Source of the DNA: a virus
Reading direction: 5' to 3' (one strand)
Length of the DNA stretch: 51,258 bases
IMG/VR virus record: IMGVR_UViG_3300032299_001400
Coordinates: 1 to 51,258 of that record
The notes under the pieces are model-generated. The model was not told the DNA's origin. It did not search any database and worked only from the letters and a program-made list of their open reading frames with translations. Of the stretch, positions 40,093-48,075 are shown piece after piece. Made by a program: the position numbers and the translations under genes. How positions within the stretch are numbered: the stretch's first letter is position 1; the number at the start of each line of letters is the position of its first letter.

Positions 40093-40487
40093 CCATACTC
40101 AACCAACCCTGTCCCGAATGCGGACGTGAAGATGGCGGCAAGTGGAAATATCCCTGCCCTTCCGACGACTGCGTTCTGCACGGCAATCGCGCAGACCGCG
40201 CTTTCACTCATGTCGAGGAAAGTAACAACAACTGCTCCTTCCTTTGCAATGAGGATGGATTGGACATTGCCACGCTACATCGGGTTCGTCCCGATGAAGT
40301 CTCCGACACCGATCATAAGGCTGCTTGCCTGTCCGACAAGGGGTGGCAAGCGACAGTCAACTTGGTCGCTGCTGCTCCGGCCATGCTCGAACTTCTTCTT
40401 GAAGCATCAGCGCCGCTCGGCATCGGCCCCTCATTTCCGCAATGGCGCGAGCGTGTTCTCGCCGTGACCTCCAGAGCTTCAGCATGA
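40089..40487 (+). CDS. Zinc-finger early protein with AAAPxML motif
   Basis: 132 residues from ATG 40089 (MTILNQPCPECGRED). CPECG and CPSDDC could bind zinc. Cys-rich middle, then NLVAAAPAMLELLLEA, the same motif as AAAPEMLEAL in the protein at 43811 and in many small phage proteins. Function unknown. Confidence 0.6.
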   Translation: MTILNQPCPECGREDGGKWKYPCPSDDCVLHGNRADRAFTHVEESNNNCSFLCNEDGLDIATLHRVRPDEVSDTDHKAACLSDKGWQATVNLVAAAPAMLELLLEASAPLGIGPSFPQWRERVLAVTSRASA

Positions 40488-40699
40488 AAAAATACCCAAC
40501 TGTAGGAGTCTACACCCGCACACATCGCTTCCATGCGTGGCGTTTTGAGCAGCAATGCGGCCCAGAGTCGGCGGAGATCGCCCGACAACTGAATGAAAGC
40601 TGGGGCGGCGTCGAAACCCTGATCGTGCCACCTGTGAATGGACAATTTCAGGTCTGGCTCTGCGCCACAATGGAACAAGAAGATGGCATTCTCCCATGA
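40484..40699 (+). CDS. 71-residue early protein
   Basis: ATG 40484 (MKKYPTVGVYTRTHRFH) in an ATGA overlap. Small beta-alpha layout with RFEQQCGPESAEIARQLNES and VWLCATMEQEDG. No family recognised. Confidence 0.55.
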   Translation: MKKYPTVGVYTRTHRFHAWRFEQQCGPESAEIARQLNESWGGVETLIVPPVNGQFQVWLCATMEQEDGILP

Positions 40700-40875
40700 A
40701 ACTACACACCGCCAACTACAACCTGCACAACCATCCCGCCTTTCGCTTCCCGAAGGAATACAGCCAGCGGGTCTATGAAGTCATGGACCGCTACTGCTGC
40801 GACCACTCGGACGCGGAAGGCATCGTCGAAGTCGAATACGCCGAACTCGGCTACATCCCCAAGCCATCCTTGTGA
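40696..40875 (+). CDS. 59-residue His/Tyr-rich peptide
   Basis: ATG 40696 in an ATGA overlap. Begins MKLHTANYNLHNHPAF, then RVYEVMDRYCCDHSDAEG and an acidic beta end. Cys/His arrangement (CC.H) could bind metal. Its TGA overlaps a GTG start (GTGA). Confidence 0.55.
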   Translation: MKLHTANYNLHNHPAFRFPKEYSQRVYEVMDRYCCDHSDAEGIVEVEYAELGYIPKPSL

Positions 40876-41129
40876 GATACAAACCCATCATCCAGTTTCA
40901 CCCGCTTATGTCTGACCGCATGGCGGAAACTGCCGCGCTGGTCGCCCTTGGCTACGTCAACAAGGAAATCGCCGACCAGATGAATCTCAGCATCAAGACT
41001 GTGGAGAAGTTTCGCCAGATGATTCACGACCGCTTCGGCGCGCGCAACACCGCCGACATCACCCGCATCGCCATCAAACTAAACCTGATCGACCTCGATC
41101 TCTCAACACCAATACCTCCCTATGACTGA
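40872..41129 (+). CDS. LuxR-type HTH transcription regulator
   Basis: 85 residues from GTG 40872 (GTGA overlap); ATG 40908 is an alternative. Residues ~14-75 are a LuxR/GerE DNA-binding domain: ETAALVALGYVNKEIADQ, NLSIKTVEKFRQMIHDRFGA, DITRIAIKLNLI. It has no sensor domain, so it is a bare binding module like T4-type or GerE regulators. Candidate activator of late or middle promoters. Confidence 0.82.
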   Translation: MRYKPIIQFHPLMSDRMAETAALVALGYVNKEIADQMNLSIKTVEKFRQMIHDRFGARNTADITRIAIKLNLIDLDLSTPIPPYD

Positions 41130-41379
41130 ACCCTATAACGAACTATTTTGGACAAAACAGGCGGAGAATGTGCTGCTCGGACGCACCATCGCTAAAGTCC
41201 GCTACATGACCGAAGCGGAACGTAATGAACAAATCTGGTCGCACCGCGCGATCGTTCTCGAACTCGACAATGGGGTGCTCGTTTATCCCTCAAGTGACGA
41301 CGAAGGCAACGAGGCCGGAATCCTGCTTACTTCGCTCGACCAGTGGAACGGAACCAACTTCGGAATACCCACTCTATGA
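41122..41379 (+). CDS. 85-residue early protein
   Basis: ATG 41122 overlaps the previous gene by 8 bases. TKQAENVLLGRTIAKVRYM, HRAIVLELDNGVLVYPSSDD and GILLTSLDQW form a small beta-rich fold. I have seen similar phage proteins with the IVLxLDxGxxVxPxxDxxGN pattern. Function unknown. Confidence 0.65.
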   Translation: MTEPYNELFWTKQAENVLLGRTIAKVRYMTEAERNEQIWSHRAIVLELDNGVLVYPSSDDEGNEAGILLTSLDQWNGTNFGIPTL

Positions 41380-42485
41380 CCACCACCCCCTACTTCACCA
41401 ACCCCAACGCCATGAAGTCGCTCGGCAAGCGGCTGTTCAAGGTGGCTGTTGACCTGTCGCAGGACTACCGCGCTACAAAAAAGCAGATCGCTGAACTGGT
41501 CAGAGCGGCAAAGGGACGCAAGAACATCCCTATCAAAGTCGCGGTCGAGGAGATCCACCAGTTGCGGAAGGATATGCGAAAAGCCCGAAGTCAGCGGAGC
41601 TATCGCAAGGCCGGAAAGACGGCGATTGTGGCATCTTTTTACTATAAGAGGACATACTACACTCCTGCCGACACGTATCGGTATCATTGGACTTCCCACG
41701 AACCACTGGCCGAGCGGCTGGACAAATACAAAAGGGAACAGAAACGAAAGCTGGCCGATCGTGTCGGCGGAGGTTTTACGCGCGGCGGTCGTGATCGACA
41801 TCACTTAGAATTCACTTACACCGACGATCCCTCGCAGGTGACTTTTCAAGGAACACGCTCCCAGCACGCTCATTCTTGGAACTGGAAGTGGATCGAGACG
41901 CACTCCCATTGGAAAATTGTCTTGCCGCACGATTGGAACGAACGGGTCTTTCCCATGCACCTACACCTACAACGTGAGATGGGTTACTCGCAGATAGCAC
42001 TGCTCGATCACAAAAAGATTTACAGTGGTGAAATCAAATCGGCGCACTACCGCCGCGCCATTCGTGGGACTGGAGTTCGCGTATGGGAAGAACACTACGC
42101 GGCCAAGGTGGCAAAGCAGGGGCGGGGATTCCGTATCACCACCGAAGACGGAATCATCGTGCGGCGGGTTTATGCGGCGGCAAACAGGGGGACGAGCCTG
42201 ACCTACGGCGCGGACCTCCGAGAAGCCGTGACCAAAGCCAACAACAAGTGCCCGCTGATGCAAGATTATCGCCGCAACCAACAGGCCTTGCGGACCCACG
42301 ATCTTCTGGAAGCTCTCGAAACACTCAAGCTCGTGCAAAGCGGCCACCGCTCCGTCCACAATCTCACTGCGACGGAAAAACTTGACCTCATGCGGGTGGT
42401 GCAAGATCAAATCGCCACCGCCCAGAAACGCACCGCGACTTTCGGCGGGATCGGCCAGCGCGCCATCCATGCCGATGCTGCATAA
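41376..42485 (+). CDS. 369-residue basic early protein, unknown
   Basis: ATG 41376 (MTTTPYFTNPNAMKS) in an ATGA overlap. Basic helical N-terminus (KKQIAELVRAAKGRKN). A middle rich in His/Trp/Tyr (HAHSWNWKWIETHSHWK) with a HxH arrangement could bind metal or nucleic acid. C-terminal helix LLEALETLKLVQSG. No nuclease or polymerase motif that I can name. Replication accessory possible. Confidence 0.6.
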   Translation: MTTTPYFTNPNAMKSLGKRLFKVAVDLSQDYRATKKQIAELVRAAKGRKNIPIKVAVEEIHQLRKDMRKARSQRSYRKAGKTAIVASFYYKRTYYTPADTYRYHWTSHEPLAERLDKYKREQKRKLADRVGGGFTRGGRDRHHLEFTYTDDPSQVTFQGTRSQHAHSWNWKWIETHSHWKIVLPHDWNERVFPMHLHLQREMGYSQIALLDHKKIYSGEIKSAHYRRAIRGTGVRVWEEHYAAKVAKQGRGFRITTEDGIIVRRVYAAANRGTSLTYGADLREAVTKANNKCPLMQDYRRNQQALRTHDLLEALETLKLVQSGHRSVHNLTATEKLDLMRVVQDQIATAQKRTATFGGIGQRAIHADAA

Positions 42486-42486
42486 T

Positions 42487-42732
42487 ATGTCACTTCCCAA
42501 ATTCCTCTACTCCGAACACTTCAACGACGATGGTTCGGTGCGTGAATTCGTGATTCACAACCATTGGCCGCGCTTCATCATGGAGTTTATCGACGGACAA
42601 GGAGCGCCGCAGTTTCTCGACCCTGAAAGCCAAGTGATCGCCCTCGAACTTGAAGCGGGACGCGCACCCGCCGTGCTCATTTCCCGCCTCATGCGTGAGG
42701 CCGGTGAGTTCTTCTCCGAACATTGTCTTTGA
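42487..42732 (+). CDS. 81-residue early protein
   Basis: ATG 42487 (MSLPKFLYSEHFNDDG). VREFVIHNHWPRFIMEFIDG, then a PESQVIALELEAGRAPA strand and a helix. No family recognised. Last gene before the second leader RNA. Confidence 0.55.
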   Translation: MSLPKFLYSEHFNDDGSVREFVIHNHWPRFIMEFIDGQGAPQFLDPESQVIALELEAGRAPAVLISRLMREAGEFFSEHCL

Positions 42733-42737
42733 GCCTT

Positions 42738-42861
42738 TGTGCTGCTGCATAGCGCACACCCTCGCGCCCTGCCGTGTGGCAGTGGCGCGGGGGTAACTCC
42801 CTGACTGTCTTTCCGCAACGCGATCGGTGTTCGTCGCGTTGCCTCCTGTCCAACCGAACAC
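42738..42861 (+). ncRNA. Structured leader RNA with predicted pseudoknot, copy 2
   Basis: P1: TGTGC (42738-42742) with GCACA (42754-42758). P2 abuts it: CCCTCGCGCC (42759-42768) with GGCGCGGGGG (42784-42793), inner CTGCC/GGCAG stem. P3: GCAACGCGA (42815-42823) with TCGCGTTGC (42834-42842), 10-base loop. Loop GTGTTCG (42827-42833) matches CGAACAC at 42855-42861. Only the loop, the AACCGAACACAG segment and the TCTTTCC before P3 are kept from copy 1; the P3 stem bases differ but still pair, which supports the structure. It ends 18 bases before the ATG at 42880. Confidence 0.65.
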
Positions 42862-42879
42862 AGAAAGCAAAGTCCAACT

Positions 42880-43518
42880 ATGGCAACTGCAACAACTCCG
42901 GCCAAAACCGGAATCAAGAAACTCAACCTCGGCTCTATCGCCCAGAAGTCGGAGAAATCGGCCAAAGCCTATCCGGTCATCCCCGACAACGAAGGCGAAG
43001 TGGCGCTCCTGGTCGATTCCATCCTCCAGCGAAGCCGCGAAGTCGAAGCCCTCGAAGGCGCGCTGAATATCGACAAGGCGCAACTGACCAGTATCGCCAA
43101 GCAGCACTACTTCGACACCAACTCCGGCAAGACCGCCATCCCCTCCAGCGTGTCGGCCCGCAGCGGTGACAAGGAAGTGCTCGTCACCCTGCAAAACCGC
43201 TACAAGGGAACCAACGACGATGCCGCCATCGCCAAGGCCATCGGTGACGATGCAGCCGCGCAATACTTCCGGCAATCCTTCGAGTTGCGGGTCAACGGCG
43301 ATGCCATTCCCGAAGATGCCGCCGATACCCTCATCGCCGAGATGCAGGAACTCTTCGCCAAGCACAATGCGAGCGAAGCCCTCACCGCCAAGGCGATCAT
43401 CAAACCGACCAAGGAGTTCCACACCGCACGGCACACCGCGTTCGACAAGGACACCAACATCGAACTCGACCGCCTCGTGCCGCTCGTGGCCATGGTCAAG
43501 ACCAAGACGAAAGAATGA
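42880..43518 (+). CDS. 212-residue early protein behind leader RNA
   Basis: ATG 42880 (MATATTPAKTGIKKLN). Disordered N-terminal ~25 residues, then SILQRSREVEALEGALNID, HYFDTNSGKTAIPSSVSARS and a YKGTNDDAAIAKAIGDDAAA segment. C-terminus has KPTKEFHTARHTAFD. I do not recognise a family; abundance is suggested by its own leader RNA. A DNA-binding or annealing role would fit its neighbours but is not shown. Confidence 0.65.
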   Translation: MATATTPAKTGIKKLNLGSIAQKSEKSAKAYPVIPDNEGEVALLVDSILQRSREVEALEGALNIDKAQLTSIAKQHYFDTNSGKTAIPSSVSARSGDKEVLVTLQNRYKGTNDDAAIAKAIGDDAAAQYFRQSFELRVNGDAIPEDAADTLIAEMQELFAKHNASEALTAKAIIKPTKEFHTARHTAFDKDTNIELDRLVPLVAMVKTKTKE

Positions 43519-43814
43519 CGATGGGAGCCGAATTCAACTACCGGCTCTTTGCCGACAAGCTGGGCAAGGATACCATCGTCAGGCAGTGGGACGCTCTGTG
43601 CGAGCAGTCTCGATACGAAAGCGGCCATTCCTACTCCGGCTGCATCGGGATGCTCAAAGGCAAGCCACGATGGAACGATGCCATGCTGGCCACTGAACAC
43701 GAAGCGCGCGAGGTCGTCGCCGACCGGCACGAAAAGTGGGAAGCACCCTTGGCTGTTTCCTACAACGAAAACGGCCAGAAATTCTGGCTCATCGGAGGAT
43801 GGTGCTCGTCATGA
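43515..43814 (+). CDS. 99-residue early protein
   Basis: ATG 43515 in an ATGA overlap. FNYRLFADKLGKDTIVRQWD, a YESGHSYSGCIGMLKGKP segment, ATEHEAREVVADRHEKWEAP. I have seen unnamed phage proteins with the SGxIG pattern and a similar C-terminal EKWxxAxAV. Unknown function. Confidence 0.6.
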   Translation: MTMGAEFNYRLFADKLGKDTIVRQWDALCEQSRYESGHSYSGCIGMLKGKPRWNDAMLATEHEAREVVADRHEKWEAPLAVSYNENGQKFWLIGGWCSS

Positions 43815-44113
43815 ACGAACAAACACCCGGACCTTGGGAAGCCAATCTGTATCGCGTCTTCTCCAAAACCAAACGTATCGCTGAAGTAGAAACCGCAAGG
43901 TGCAATCACGCGGAAATCATGGCTAATGCCCACCTTATCGCCGCCGCACCCGAAATGCTCGAAGCGTTGCGTTATGTCGTTCGCTGGCATCGAGACAATG
44001 ACAGCGGGGAGGGCGAATTGTATGGCCGCGATTACGTAACAACTTGCATAGGCGCACTTCGCAAAGCCCTGCCACTCGCCACAAATCACTCGTCACTCGT
44101 CACATCCCCATGA
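43811..44113 (+). CDS. Small phage protein with TPGPW start and AAAPEML motif
   Basis: 100 residues from ATG 43811 (MNEQTPGPWEANLYR) in an ATGA overlap. The pattern TPGPW... IAEVE.... ANAHLIAAAPEMLEAL ... CIGALRKAL is widespread in phage early genes. Function unknown. The nearby 132-residue protein at 40089 has the same AAAPxML core. Confidence 0.7.
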   Translation: MNEQTPGPWEANLYRVFSKTKRIAEVETARCNHAEIMANAHLIAAAPEMLEALRYVVRWHRDNDSGEGELYGRDYVTTCIGALRKALPLATNHSSLVTSP

Positions 44114-44688
44114 TCACCTACCCTGCCCGCCCGATCAGCGGCGGACGGCTGGATCTTGCTCCACCCAAGCGCGGCGATTGGGCGGTGGAGCCGAAGTTCA
44201 ATGGTTGGCGCGTGCTCGTTCACGCGCCAACCGGAACGGCCTACAACCGGCACGGCAAACCGCTCTCCATCCGTGAGGAGTTCTGCCACGCCTGCGCAAC
44301 TCTGCGCTGCGCTTGGGAACGCGATCCTCGTCTGGAATGGATCGACTGCGAGGGGCTGGAACGACGCCATGGCCTCGGCAAAGGTGCGCTGGTCGTGCTC
44401 GATGTGGTCAGCGAGGAAACTTACAGCGCGCGTCGAAGCATACTGGAGGAGGCATTTGACATCACGCTGCACAATGAACCGATGTTCCCCCTCGATGTGC
44501 GGCTCACCCCGAACTTTCTCCTCGAAGACGCCACCCGCATTTACGGGGAACTGCGCCAACTCAACGACCTGTGGAAAGTTCCCTACTACGAAGGCGTCGT
44601 GATGAAAGAACGCCACAGCACTTACCCCATACAAACCCGCTCTCCCGATGAAACCACACCACACTGGATCAAACACCGCTGGCGTTAG
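44110..44688 (+). CDS. ATP-dependent DNA ligase, adenylation core only
   Basis: 192 residues from ATG 44110 (MITYPARPISGG), ATGA overlap. Motif I EPKFNGWR (Lys29 is the adenylation site; FNG instead of the usual YDG), then WIDCEGLE (motif III), EGVVMK (motif IV) and the final WIKHRW (motif V). The protein ends right after motif V, so the OB-fold with motif VI is absent; typical ligases have >=270 residues. It may act with a host partner or as a nucleotidyltransferase. Part of the replication-linked end of the early block. Confidence 0.8.
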   Translation: MITYPARPISGGRLDLAPPKRGDWAVEPKFNGWRVLVHAPTGTAYNRHGKPLSIREEFCHACATLRCAWERDPRLEWIDCEGLERRHGLGKGALVVLDVVSEETYSARRSILEEAFDITLHNEPMFPLDVRLTPNFLLEDATRIYGELRQLNDLWKVPYYEGVVMKERHSTYPIQTRSPDETTPHWIKHRWR

Positions 44689-45037
44689 CGACCGCATCAA
44701 GTCGCTGCTCAACTACCACACCGACCTCGCCAAGTTCGCCGTGAATGACGAACTGCCGGTCTTCTGGGTGCTCGACCTCGAAGACGAGAAGGCCGTCAAC
44801 GTGGCCCTCGGCTTCAAGGAGCGCGAGGAATTGATAGCCATGCGCAACAAGGAACGCGAGGCCGGAAGGATCGCCGCCCTGACCATCACCAGCCCGATGC
44901 AATTCCTCAACCTCTATCGGCAAGAAGTGCAAGGCAACGCTGCCATGCCCGATCCCGGCCATGACCACCTCTACCTCGTCCTCTGCTCGGAGGAGCGATT
45001 CATGGTGGCCAAGATGCCGCGCCTCACAATCAAATGA
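44648..45037 (+). CDS. 129-residue early protein
   Basis: ATG 44648 (MKPHHTGSNTAGVSDR), overlapping the ligase end by 41 bases in another frame; ATG 44825 would be a shorter choice. DELPVFWVLDLEDEKAVNVAL, REELIAMRNKEREAGR and a C-terminal LYLVLCSEERFMVAKMP strand pair. Acidic. No family recognised. Confidence 0.55.
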   Translation: MKPHHTGSNTAGVSDRIKSLLNYHTDLAKFAVNDELPVFWVLDLEDEKAVNVALGFKEREELIAMRNKEREAGRIAALTITSPMQFLNLYRQEVQGNAAMPDPGHDHLYLVLCSEERFMVAKMPRLTIK

Positions 45038-45207
45038 AAAAAATGAAAACTACCAAGATCCAGATCGAGATTCATTGGAGAACGGAATCCGATGCTGAAG
45101 ATGCGTTACGAGAAGCTGTCAGCAAAATTGAAGATGGCTACCACAGTGGATTCGATAGCAACGATGACGGCTCTTACAGCTTCGAGGTAAGCGGCGATTA
45201 TCTGTGA
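45034..45207 (+). CDS. 57-residue acidic peptide
   Basis: ATG 45034 in an ATGA overlap (ATG 45043 is also possible). IQIEIHWRTESDAEDALREA, then an acidic Gly/Ser/Tyr tail. A ferredoxin-like beta-alpha-beta mini-fold is possible. TGA overlaps a GTG start. Confidence 0.5.
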   Translation: MKKMKTTKIQIEIHWRTESDAEDALREAVSKIEDGYHSGFDSNDDGSYSFEVSGDYL

Positions 45208-45371
45208 AATCCCGCAAAGAAACGCGCTTAAAACCTTGCCCCGAGTGCGGGGCGCGCGAAGGCGAATACTGCCGCCGTCACAACGGACGCCGCCGCTTTA
45301 GCTGCCATGCCGCAAGACACCTTTATGTCGAACATGACAAACCAAGCCGCCGTAAAACGGCGCGCTCTTGA
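45204..45371 (+). CDS. 55-residue zinc-finger peptide
   Basis: GTG 45204 (GTGA overlap). PCPECGAREGEYCRRHNG and SCHAARH give a CxxC...C...CH pattern, as in small phage zinc proteins with a G..C......G....CH..R pattern. Basic C-terminus. Probably nucleic-acid binding. Confidence 0.6.
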   Translation: MKSRKETRLKPCPECGAREGEYCRRHNGRRRFSCHAARHLYVEHDKPSRRKTARS

Positions 45372-45504
45372 AGTAGCACAGCAACGCGCGTGGAAACCCA
45401 CCCGCGTCGCCAAATCGTTCCTCGATCGCATCGAGGCCCAAACCCGCGCGGCCATCGTCCGCGAAACCCAAGCCCACCCCTCCAAAGGAAAGACCCTGAC
45501 ATGA
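45325..45504 (+). CDS. 59-residue basic helical protein
   Basis: Start uncertain (45307, 45325 or 45334). KRRALEVAQQRAWKPTRVAK and a FLDRIEAQTRAAIVRET helix; Lys-rich end. It overlaps the zinc peptide in another frame and ends in an ATGA with the next gene. No family recognised. Confidence 0.45.
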   Translation: MSNMTNQAAVKRRALEVAQQRAWKPTRVAKSFLDRIEAQTRAAIVRETQAHPSKGKTLT

Positions 45505-45734
45505 ACAAATACGGACACCTGACCAAGAAAGAGCAACGCGACGCTGCTGTAGAACTCCTCGATTCCATGCGCGGTCGCTACATCATGGGCCAAGCCTTGG
45601 CCCTCGCTCACCGGCAACTAATCGACACCGAGCCAAGCAATGCCGCCGATATGGAATTGCTCGGCTTTCAATTCTTCGAGCCGTGGTTCAGCGCCGCGCT
45701 GCTCGTGAGCGAACCGGAGGCAGTCATCGAATAA
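45501..45734 (+). CDS. 77-residue early protein
   Basis: ATG 45501 (MNKYGHLTKKEQRDAA) in an ATGA overlap. Helical, with GRYIMGQALALAHRQLID and DMELLGFQFFEPWFSAALLV. I have seen similar short proteins with the YIxxQAL.xAixxL pattern in phages. Function unknown. Ends three bases before the clamp gene. Confidence 0.6.
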   Translation: MNKYGHLTKKEQRDAAVELLDSMRGRYIMGQALALAHRQLIDTEPSNAADMELLGFQFFEPWFSAALLVSEPEAVIE

Positions 45735-45737
45735 CTT

Positions 45738-46826
45738 ATGACAAACACCCAACTGACCCTGATCACCAAGGCCGTCGATCCCAACCCGACGCTGGCCTTC
45801 CTCAAGAACGTGCTGGTGCGACCGGCACATGACCACGTAACGCTGACCGCGATCAACATGACAAAATCATGGGGCACGATCAGCGTGGCCATCCCCTGCC
45901 AACCCACCCGCAAGGAGAACTATGCCATCGCCATCGGCGATCTCAAACACCACATCAAGGCCAAGAGCTGCGATCCCTTCGCACCCATCACGCCGATCAG
46001 CAAGGAGGATACCGCCGAACTGATCAAGTGTCTGGGCGAAGGCGCATCCGCGACGGAGTTCCCGCCCACGGCGGCAGAGTATCCGGCGCAAGCCATGCTC
46101 GATGCGGAGTTTGCCATCTCCAAGGATGAAACCCGCTACGTGCTTAACGGCACATTGCTCGACGAGACGGGTAACATTGTCTCGACCAACGGGCGATGCC
46201 TCTATGTCTCCGAGGGCCACAAGCCGGTCAACGACAAGCCGCTCATCGTGCCTGACTCGAAGCTGATGCGAGCCTTCCACCGCACTGCCGTCAAGAACGA
46301 GAACAACTTCATCCAAGTGACCGAGAAGAAAGGGGAGACTTACCTGCGTCTACGCACTTACGGCAATGGAGTGAATGCCACCTACGTCACCAAGACTGTC
46401 GCGGGGCACTACCCGAACTGGCAGCAGGTGATACCCAAGCAGGCCGAAATCACAGTGCAATTCACCCCGCAGCACATGATTGAGGCGATCGACTCTCTGC
46501 CCTTCCACCTGATCAATGACAAGGGCATGGCATCGAAATGCAAGACGTTCACCTTCCGTGTCCGCAAGGGGGTGTCACAGATCGTGATGTCTCCTCTCGA
46601 TGGACCGGAACACGCCCGCAACATCTTCTGCATCACGGACGGAACCATGGACATCTCCTTCAACGCCGACTATCTGCGCCCTGCGCTGGAGGCCGGATTC
46701 AACACGATGCAGGGCATCGACGAGATTTCGCCGGGTCTGTTCACCAAAACGGACGACCCGCACAACGCACGATTCGTCCTCATGCCAATGAGGACGGCAC
46801 AACCCGCACAAGCCAAAGCCGCATGA
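45738..46826 (+). CDS. DnaN-like sliding clamp
   Basis: 362 residues, ATG 45738 (MTNTQLTLITKAVD). Clamp-like motifs in order: VTLTAINMTKSWGTISVAIP (domain I), RYVLNGTLLDETGNIVSTNG (beta-clamp middle domain YVLxGxLxxxxG..ATDGRRL), HYPNWQQVIPKQ (YPnY..vIP), SFNADYLRPAL (NxxYLxxAL) and ARFVLMPMR near the end. Known clamps form a ring on DNA and tether polymerases. No phage polymerase is in the window, so it may recruit the host enzyme or control late transcription as in T4. No dnaA- or RNAP-like gene nearby. Confidence 0.8.
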   Translation: MTNTQLTLITKAVDPNPTLAFLKNVLVRPAHDHVTLTAINMTKSWGTISVAIPCQPTRKENYAIAIGDLKHHIKAKSCDPFAPITPISKEDTAELIKCLGEGASATEFPPTAAEYPAQAMLDAEFAISKDETRYVLNGTLLDETGNIVSTNGRCLYVSEGHKPVNDKPLIVPDSKLMRAFHRTAVKNENNFIQVTEKKGETYLRLRTYGNGVNATYVTKTVAGHYPNWQQVIPKQAEITVQFTPQHMIEAIDSLPFHLINDKGMASKCKTFTFRVRKGVSQIVMSPLDGPEHARNIFCITDGTMDISFNADYLRPALEAGFNTMQGIDEISPGLFTKTDDPHNARFVLMPMRTAQPAQAKAA

Positions 46827-47005
46827 ACAAGGAAGACCGCGACCGCCTCATCTGGCAGGCGCTCACCCTCGCCGCCGATGCCATCCTCTCGCTCCAGTGT
46901 GTGCAGGATCAGCTCAACGAACTCCTACGAACCTTCGAGTTCGCCGAAATGAAACCCACGAGCAACCTCAAATCCAAGGGCAACCTGAAGCGCAAGACGG
47001 CTTGA
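46823..47005 (+). CDS. 60-residue helical protein
   Basis: ATG 46823 in an ATGA overlap with the clamp stop. A helix LIWQALTLAADAILSLQ followed by LNELLRTFEFAEM and a Lys/Ser tail with NLKSKGNLKRK. Clamp-linked small partner possible. Confidence 0.55.
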   Translation: MNKEDRDRLIWQALTLAADAILSLQCVQDQLNELLRTFEFAEMKPTSNLKSKGNLKRKTA

Positions 47006-47036
47006 TTCCGTCTTCCCGAAACTGAACACTGACATC

Positions 47037-47621
47037 ATGCGTGTCCTCGCACCGCTCGAACCCGTAGTCACCGCCGATGGCGAATTGAAGCGCGGCAAGG
47101 TGGAGATGGACGGGCAAACCCTGCGGGTGGATTGCGCCACGGACAACTCGTGGGTCAGCCTCCACGATGAATCGCTGGGCGATCCGCTGGCCTACGATGT
47201 GCTCATACCGGAGAGCGGAACCCTGCGCGCCGACCAGCCGACGCTGACCTTCGCGTGGACGCCGGAGCACTTCGCATGGTTGCAGGGCTACATCGACCCG
47301 CCGCCGCCGGAGCCGAAACCCGAGCCGATGCTCTTTATCCGGCGACCGGCACAGGGCTTCGTCCCGCCAACCGGCGAAGACGCCGCTCCAACGCCTCTGC
47401 CGATCATGCCTCAAACCCAAGTCAACGAGGGCACGCGATACCTGTATTACGGCTTGATCTACTTGGTGCTCGGCCTGATCTGCTGGAACACGGAGTATTC
47501 GCTCGTCCGCTTGATGGGAGGATTCTTCCTCCTCACGGCCATGCGAATGCTCTACGAGGGACGCACGCTGGCCAAACAAATCTGCCTGATGATCTACGGC
47601 AAAATCAAACAACGCTTATGA
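47037..47621 (+). CDS. Two-pass membrane protein
   Basis: 194 residues, ATG 47037 (MRVLAPLEPVVTADGE). Beta-rich soluble N-terminal ~95 residues, a Pro-rich linker (PPPPEPKPEP), then two membrane helices near the end (YYGLIYLVLGLICW and MGGFFLLTAMRMLY) and a basic tail. Role unknown; early membrane protein, e.g. superinfection or lysis control. Confidence 0.65.
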   Translation: MRVLAPLEPVVTADGELKRGKVEMDGQTLRVDCATDNSWVSLHDESLGDPLAYDVLIPESGTLRADQPTLTFAWTPEHFAWLQGYIDPPPPEPKPEPMLFIRRPAQGFVPPTGEDAAPTPLPIMPQTQVNEGTRYLYYGLIYLVLGLICWNTEYSLVRLMGGFFLLTAMRMLYEGRTLAKQICLMIYGKIKQRL

Positions 47622-47842
47622 ACGAACCAAACCCAACACCCAAGAAACGAAAAACCATCGAGGAGTCGTGGCAAGAAGGCCGCGACAACCTCATCAACAT
47701 CCTCATCGAGCACCGCCGCGCCGTCGAACGAATGGCGATCGAACAGAAGATCGAAAAAAGCGACCGCGCGGCGATCCTCGCCTGCGCCACCTTCGCCTAC
47801 TACGAACTGATGCGCGGAGCGAAGGAGAGGAGGGGGAAGTGA
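47618..47842 (+). CDS. 74-residue helical early protein
   Basis: ATG 47618 (MNEPNPTPKKRKTIEE) in an ATGA overlap. Basic start, then ILIEHRRAVERMAIEQKIEK and ILACATFAYYELMRG helices. TGA overlaps a GTG start. No family recognised. Confidence 0.55.
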   Translation: MNEPNPTPKKRKTIEESWQEGRDNLINILIEHRRAVERMAIEQKIEKSDRAAILACATFAYYELMRGAKERRGK

Positions 47843-48075
47843 ACGATTACCTCTGCATCCGCGCTTGGGAAAAAATGATGGGAAGCCCGGACTGCGAACA
47901 TAAGGTCGAACGTGCCATTGCTACTGACGCGCCGCACGATGCAATCTATGAACGCTGGGAGGGCGGAACGCCTACTGGCCAATGGGAGTTGCTGCGGGCT
48001 GTCACCGATCCGCACACGCGAGCTTACTTCGAAGACAATTATCCAGAGCTTCTGTCCCATTCTGAAATCTCATGA
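47839..48075 (+). CDS. 78-residue early protein, GTG start
   Basis: GTG 47839 (GTGA). NDYLCIRAWEKMMGSPDC, ATDAPHDAIYERWEGGTPTG, LLRAVTDPHTRAYFEDNYP. No family recognised. ATGA overlap with the last gene of the block. Confidence 0.55.
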   Translation: MNDYLCIRAWEKMMGSPDCEHKVERAIATDAPHDAIYERWEGGTPTGQWELLRAVTDPHTRAYFEDNYPELLSHSEIS

